Shown piece by piece: positions 62,562 through 64,000 of a DNA stretch of 64,000 bases; position 1 is the stretch's first letter; the number at the start of each line of letters is the position of its first letter. The notes under the pieces are model-generated. The model saw only the letters and a program-made list of their open reading frames with translations. It ran no database searches and had not been told where the DNA came from. The DNA lies in the NCBI RefSeq assembly GCF_029910655.1, contig NZ_CP123897.1:1947547-2011546 (forward strand), given 5' to 3'. The position numbers were made by a program, and so were the translations under genes. The DNA is from Methylomonas sp. UP202 (GTDB lineage: Bacteria; Pseudomonadota; Gammaproteobacteria; Methylococcales; Methylomonadaceae).

Positions 62562-63854
62562 ATGGCGGACTGGTCGCGCCGACGATTTCTGCGAACCGGT
62601 GCCGTCGCGACTGCCGGCTCGCTGAGCGCCTGTCAAACATGGACGATCGGCGGCGCGGCACGGGCGCGCGTAGTGGTCGTGGGCGGCGGCTTTGCCGGCG
62701 CGACCGCCGCCAAGTTCATTCGCTGCTACGACCCGACGATCGACGTCACCTTAATCGAACCCAAATCCGCTTACATCACCTGTCCGGCCAGCAACTGGAC
62801 TTTGGCCGGACTGTTGAAACCGGCGCGTTTGCTCGTCGATTATCGGGACTTGGTCGATCGTTACCAAGTTCGCCTGATCGGCGATCGGGTGGCCGCGATC
62901 GACGCCGACCGGCGTAAACTGGTGCTGGCCGATGGCGATAGCTTGCGCTACGACCGGCTGGTGCTGGCGCCCGGCATCGATTTCGACTGGCAAGCCATCG
63001 CTGGCTACGATGCCGAAATGGCCGAGCGTTTTCCGCACGCCTGGCAAGCCGGCCCGCAGACCGAATTGTTGATTCGCCAAATCCAGGCGCTGCCCGACGG
63101 CGGCCGGGTGCTGATTTGCGCGCCGCCCGATCCCTACCGCTGTCCGCCAGGACCCTACGAGCGGGCCAGCCTGATTGCGTTCTGGCTGAAGCAACACAAG
63201 CCGAACGCCAAGGTGGTGATACTCGATCCCAAGCCGAGCTTCTCCAAACAAAAATTGTTCGAATCCGGCTGGCGCCGGTATTTCGGCTACGGCACGCCGG
63301 CCGCGAGCATCGAGTGGCTGTCGATCGCCAACAATCCGGTGGTGCGCTTGGAGGCCGCCGGCCGAGCGGTGGTCACCGATTTCGGCGACCGCTTTACCGG
63401 CGACGTGCTGAACATCATCCCGCCGCAACGCGCCGGCCGCATCGCCGCCCAAGCCGGCTTGACCGACGCCGGCGGCTGGTGCCCGGTCGATCCCTGGACC
63501 AGCCGTTCGCGCTTCAACGAGTTCATTCACGTAATCGGCGATGCCGCCGATTACGCGCCGATACCCAAGTCGGCCTTCGCCGCCAATTCCGAAGCCAAGG
63601 TCTGCGCGCGCGCCGTGGTCGATCTGCTGAACGGCTGCCCGCCACCCGAGCCGCATTGGCTGAACACCTGCTACAGTTTGATCGCGCCGGACCACGGCAT
63701 TTCGGTGGCGATGGTATACCGGCTGAACGCCGGCCGGATTGCCCCAGTGCCCGGCGCAGGCGGTGTCAGCGCCGATAGCCCCGCAGCCGTCGCATTGGAA
63801 GCCGGCTATGCCGTCGCGGCGTACCGCAACCTCAGAAAGGACAGTTTCGAGTGA
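62562..63854 (+). CDS. fccB: FccB, flavoprotein subunit of sulfide dehydrogenase (flavocytochrome c)
   Basis: A 430-residue periplasmic flavoprotein that oxidises sulfide to sulfur or polysulfide and passes electrons to its cytochrome partner. A Tat signal is visible (RRRFLRTGAV, about 6-15). The FAD site is VVVVGGGFAGATAAKFI (about 37-53). Cys74 in YITCPASN is at the position of the cysteine that binds FAD covalently in Allochromatium; the redox cysteines are in YRCPPGPYERA and probably near NTCYSLIAPDHG. It follows fccA with no gap. The 146 nt after it show no complete gene, only an open frame ending before the window edge. Confidence 0.88.
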   Translation: MADWSRRRFLRTGAVATAGSLSACQTWTIGGAARARVVVVGGGFAGATAAKFIRCYDPTIDVTLIEPKSAYITCPASNWTLAGLLKPARLLVDYRDLVDRYQVRLIGDRVAAIDADRRKLVLADGDSLRYDRLVLAPGIDFDWQAIAGYDAEMAERFPHAWQAGPQTELLIRQIQALPDGGRVLICAPPDPYRCPPGPYERASLIAFWLKQHKPNAKVVILDPKPSFSKQKLFESGWRRYFGYGTPAASIEWLSIANNPVVRLEAAGRAVVTDFGDRFTGDVLNIIPPQRAGRIAAQAGLTDAGGWCPVDPWTSRSRFNEFIHVIGDAADYAPIPKSAFAANSEAKVCARAVVDLLNGCPPPEPHWLNTCYSLIAPDHGISVAMVYRLNAGRIAPVPGAGGVSADSPAAVALEAGYAVAAYRNLRKDSFE

Positions 63855-64000
63855 GCGGGGCGCCTGATCGCTCAACGGTTTTGGCTGCACGACCGTCAAC
63901 GTGATGAAACCGACGCCGTTTACCTCGGACACGCCGTTACTCCTTTACTGGTTAACATCGCCAACAACGTCAGTTACCGCGACTGAATGTAATCGCATTG

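Noticed and set aside
63855..64000. Start of a further gene at the right edge
   Set aside because: A short plus-strand frame ends with a stop near 63987 and has no start or recognisable domain, so it cannot be supported.

Overview
The window looks like chromosomal DNA of a gammaproteobacterium, most plausibly a Methylomonas-like methanotroph (order Methylococcales). That placement is an inference from the overall flavour of the proteins (HslR, RraA, IspH, HflKC, NspC-type decarboxylase, flavocytochrome c) and the moderately GC-rich flanks. No methane oxidation gene or rRNA is present to confirm it. The window divides into a GC-rich core on each side and a clearly more AT-rich surface-polysaccharide block in the middle (about 28.8-47.8 kb).

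Positions 1-10.1 kb hold two leftward gene groups and one rightward regulator. The first group is SRPBCC protein, short LOV photoreceptor, sterol desaturase-like hydroxylase, msrP, msrQ. The second is a group 2 sigma-70 factor, hflK, hflC, ftsH. Divergent from the sigma gene is a MerR regulator with a B12-binding domain (CarH/LitR type). Two TGTACA-N12-TGTAC(A/T) elements flank or lie in this pair, so the region looks light-responsive. A GNAT protein and a transposase remnant follow, then a rightward housekeeping run (mutL, miaA, a 5-formyl-THF cyclo-ligase, an NspC-like decarboxylase). Next comes a secreted zinc protease of unusual architecture. Leftward genes then follow: arylamine N-acetyltransferase, a phosphodiesterase, an orphan AT-rich HNH-like gene, and htpG with a sigma-32 promoter. 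After these is a soluble two-component pair.

Positions 24.8-47.8 kb form one rightward polysaccharide locus. It opens with an ops/JUMPstart-like leader and rmlB-D-A. A decayed MntA/HepT toxin-antitoxin pair separates these from rmlC. Then come an O-antigen ABC exporter (wzm, wzt with a carbohydrate-binding C-terminus), a double methyltransferase with a coiled-coil tail (candidate chain terminator and length ruler), and glycosyltransferases. They are followed by a GT-C enzyme, an epimerase, an acyltransferase, and a set resembling the mycobacterial polyprenyl-phosphoryl-D-arabinofuranose pathway: UbiA-type phosphoribosyltransferase, YbhN-like membrane protein, DprE1, DprE2 and a HAD phosphatase. 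Two GT2 enzymes and an SDR close the locus. The simplest reading is an ABC-exported O-antigen containing rhamnose, with D-arabinofuranose added from a lipid donor by the GT-C enzyme.

Positions 47.9-64 kb return to GC-rich core genes: trhP, rraA, ispH, a rhodanese, hslR. An envelope group follows (lipoprotein, DUF748, DUF992, small conserved protein, large uncharacterised protein), then rnr, rlmB and a flavocytochrome c sulfide dehydrogenase pair. No tRNA, rRNA, CRISPR array or intact insertion sequence was seen.
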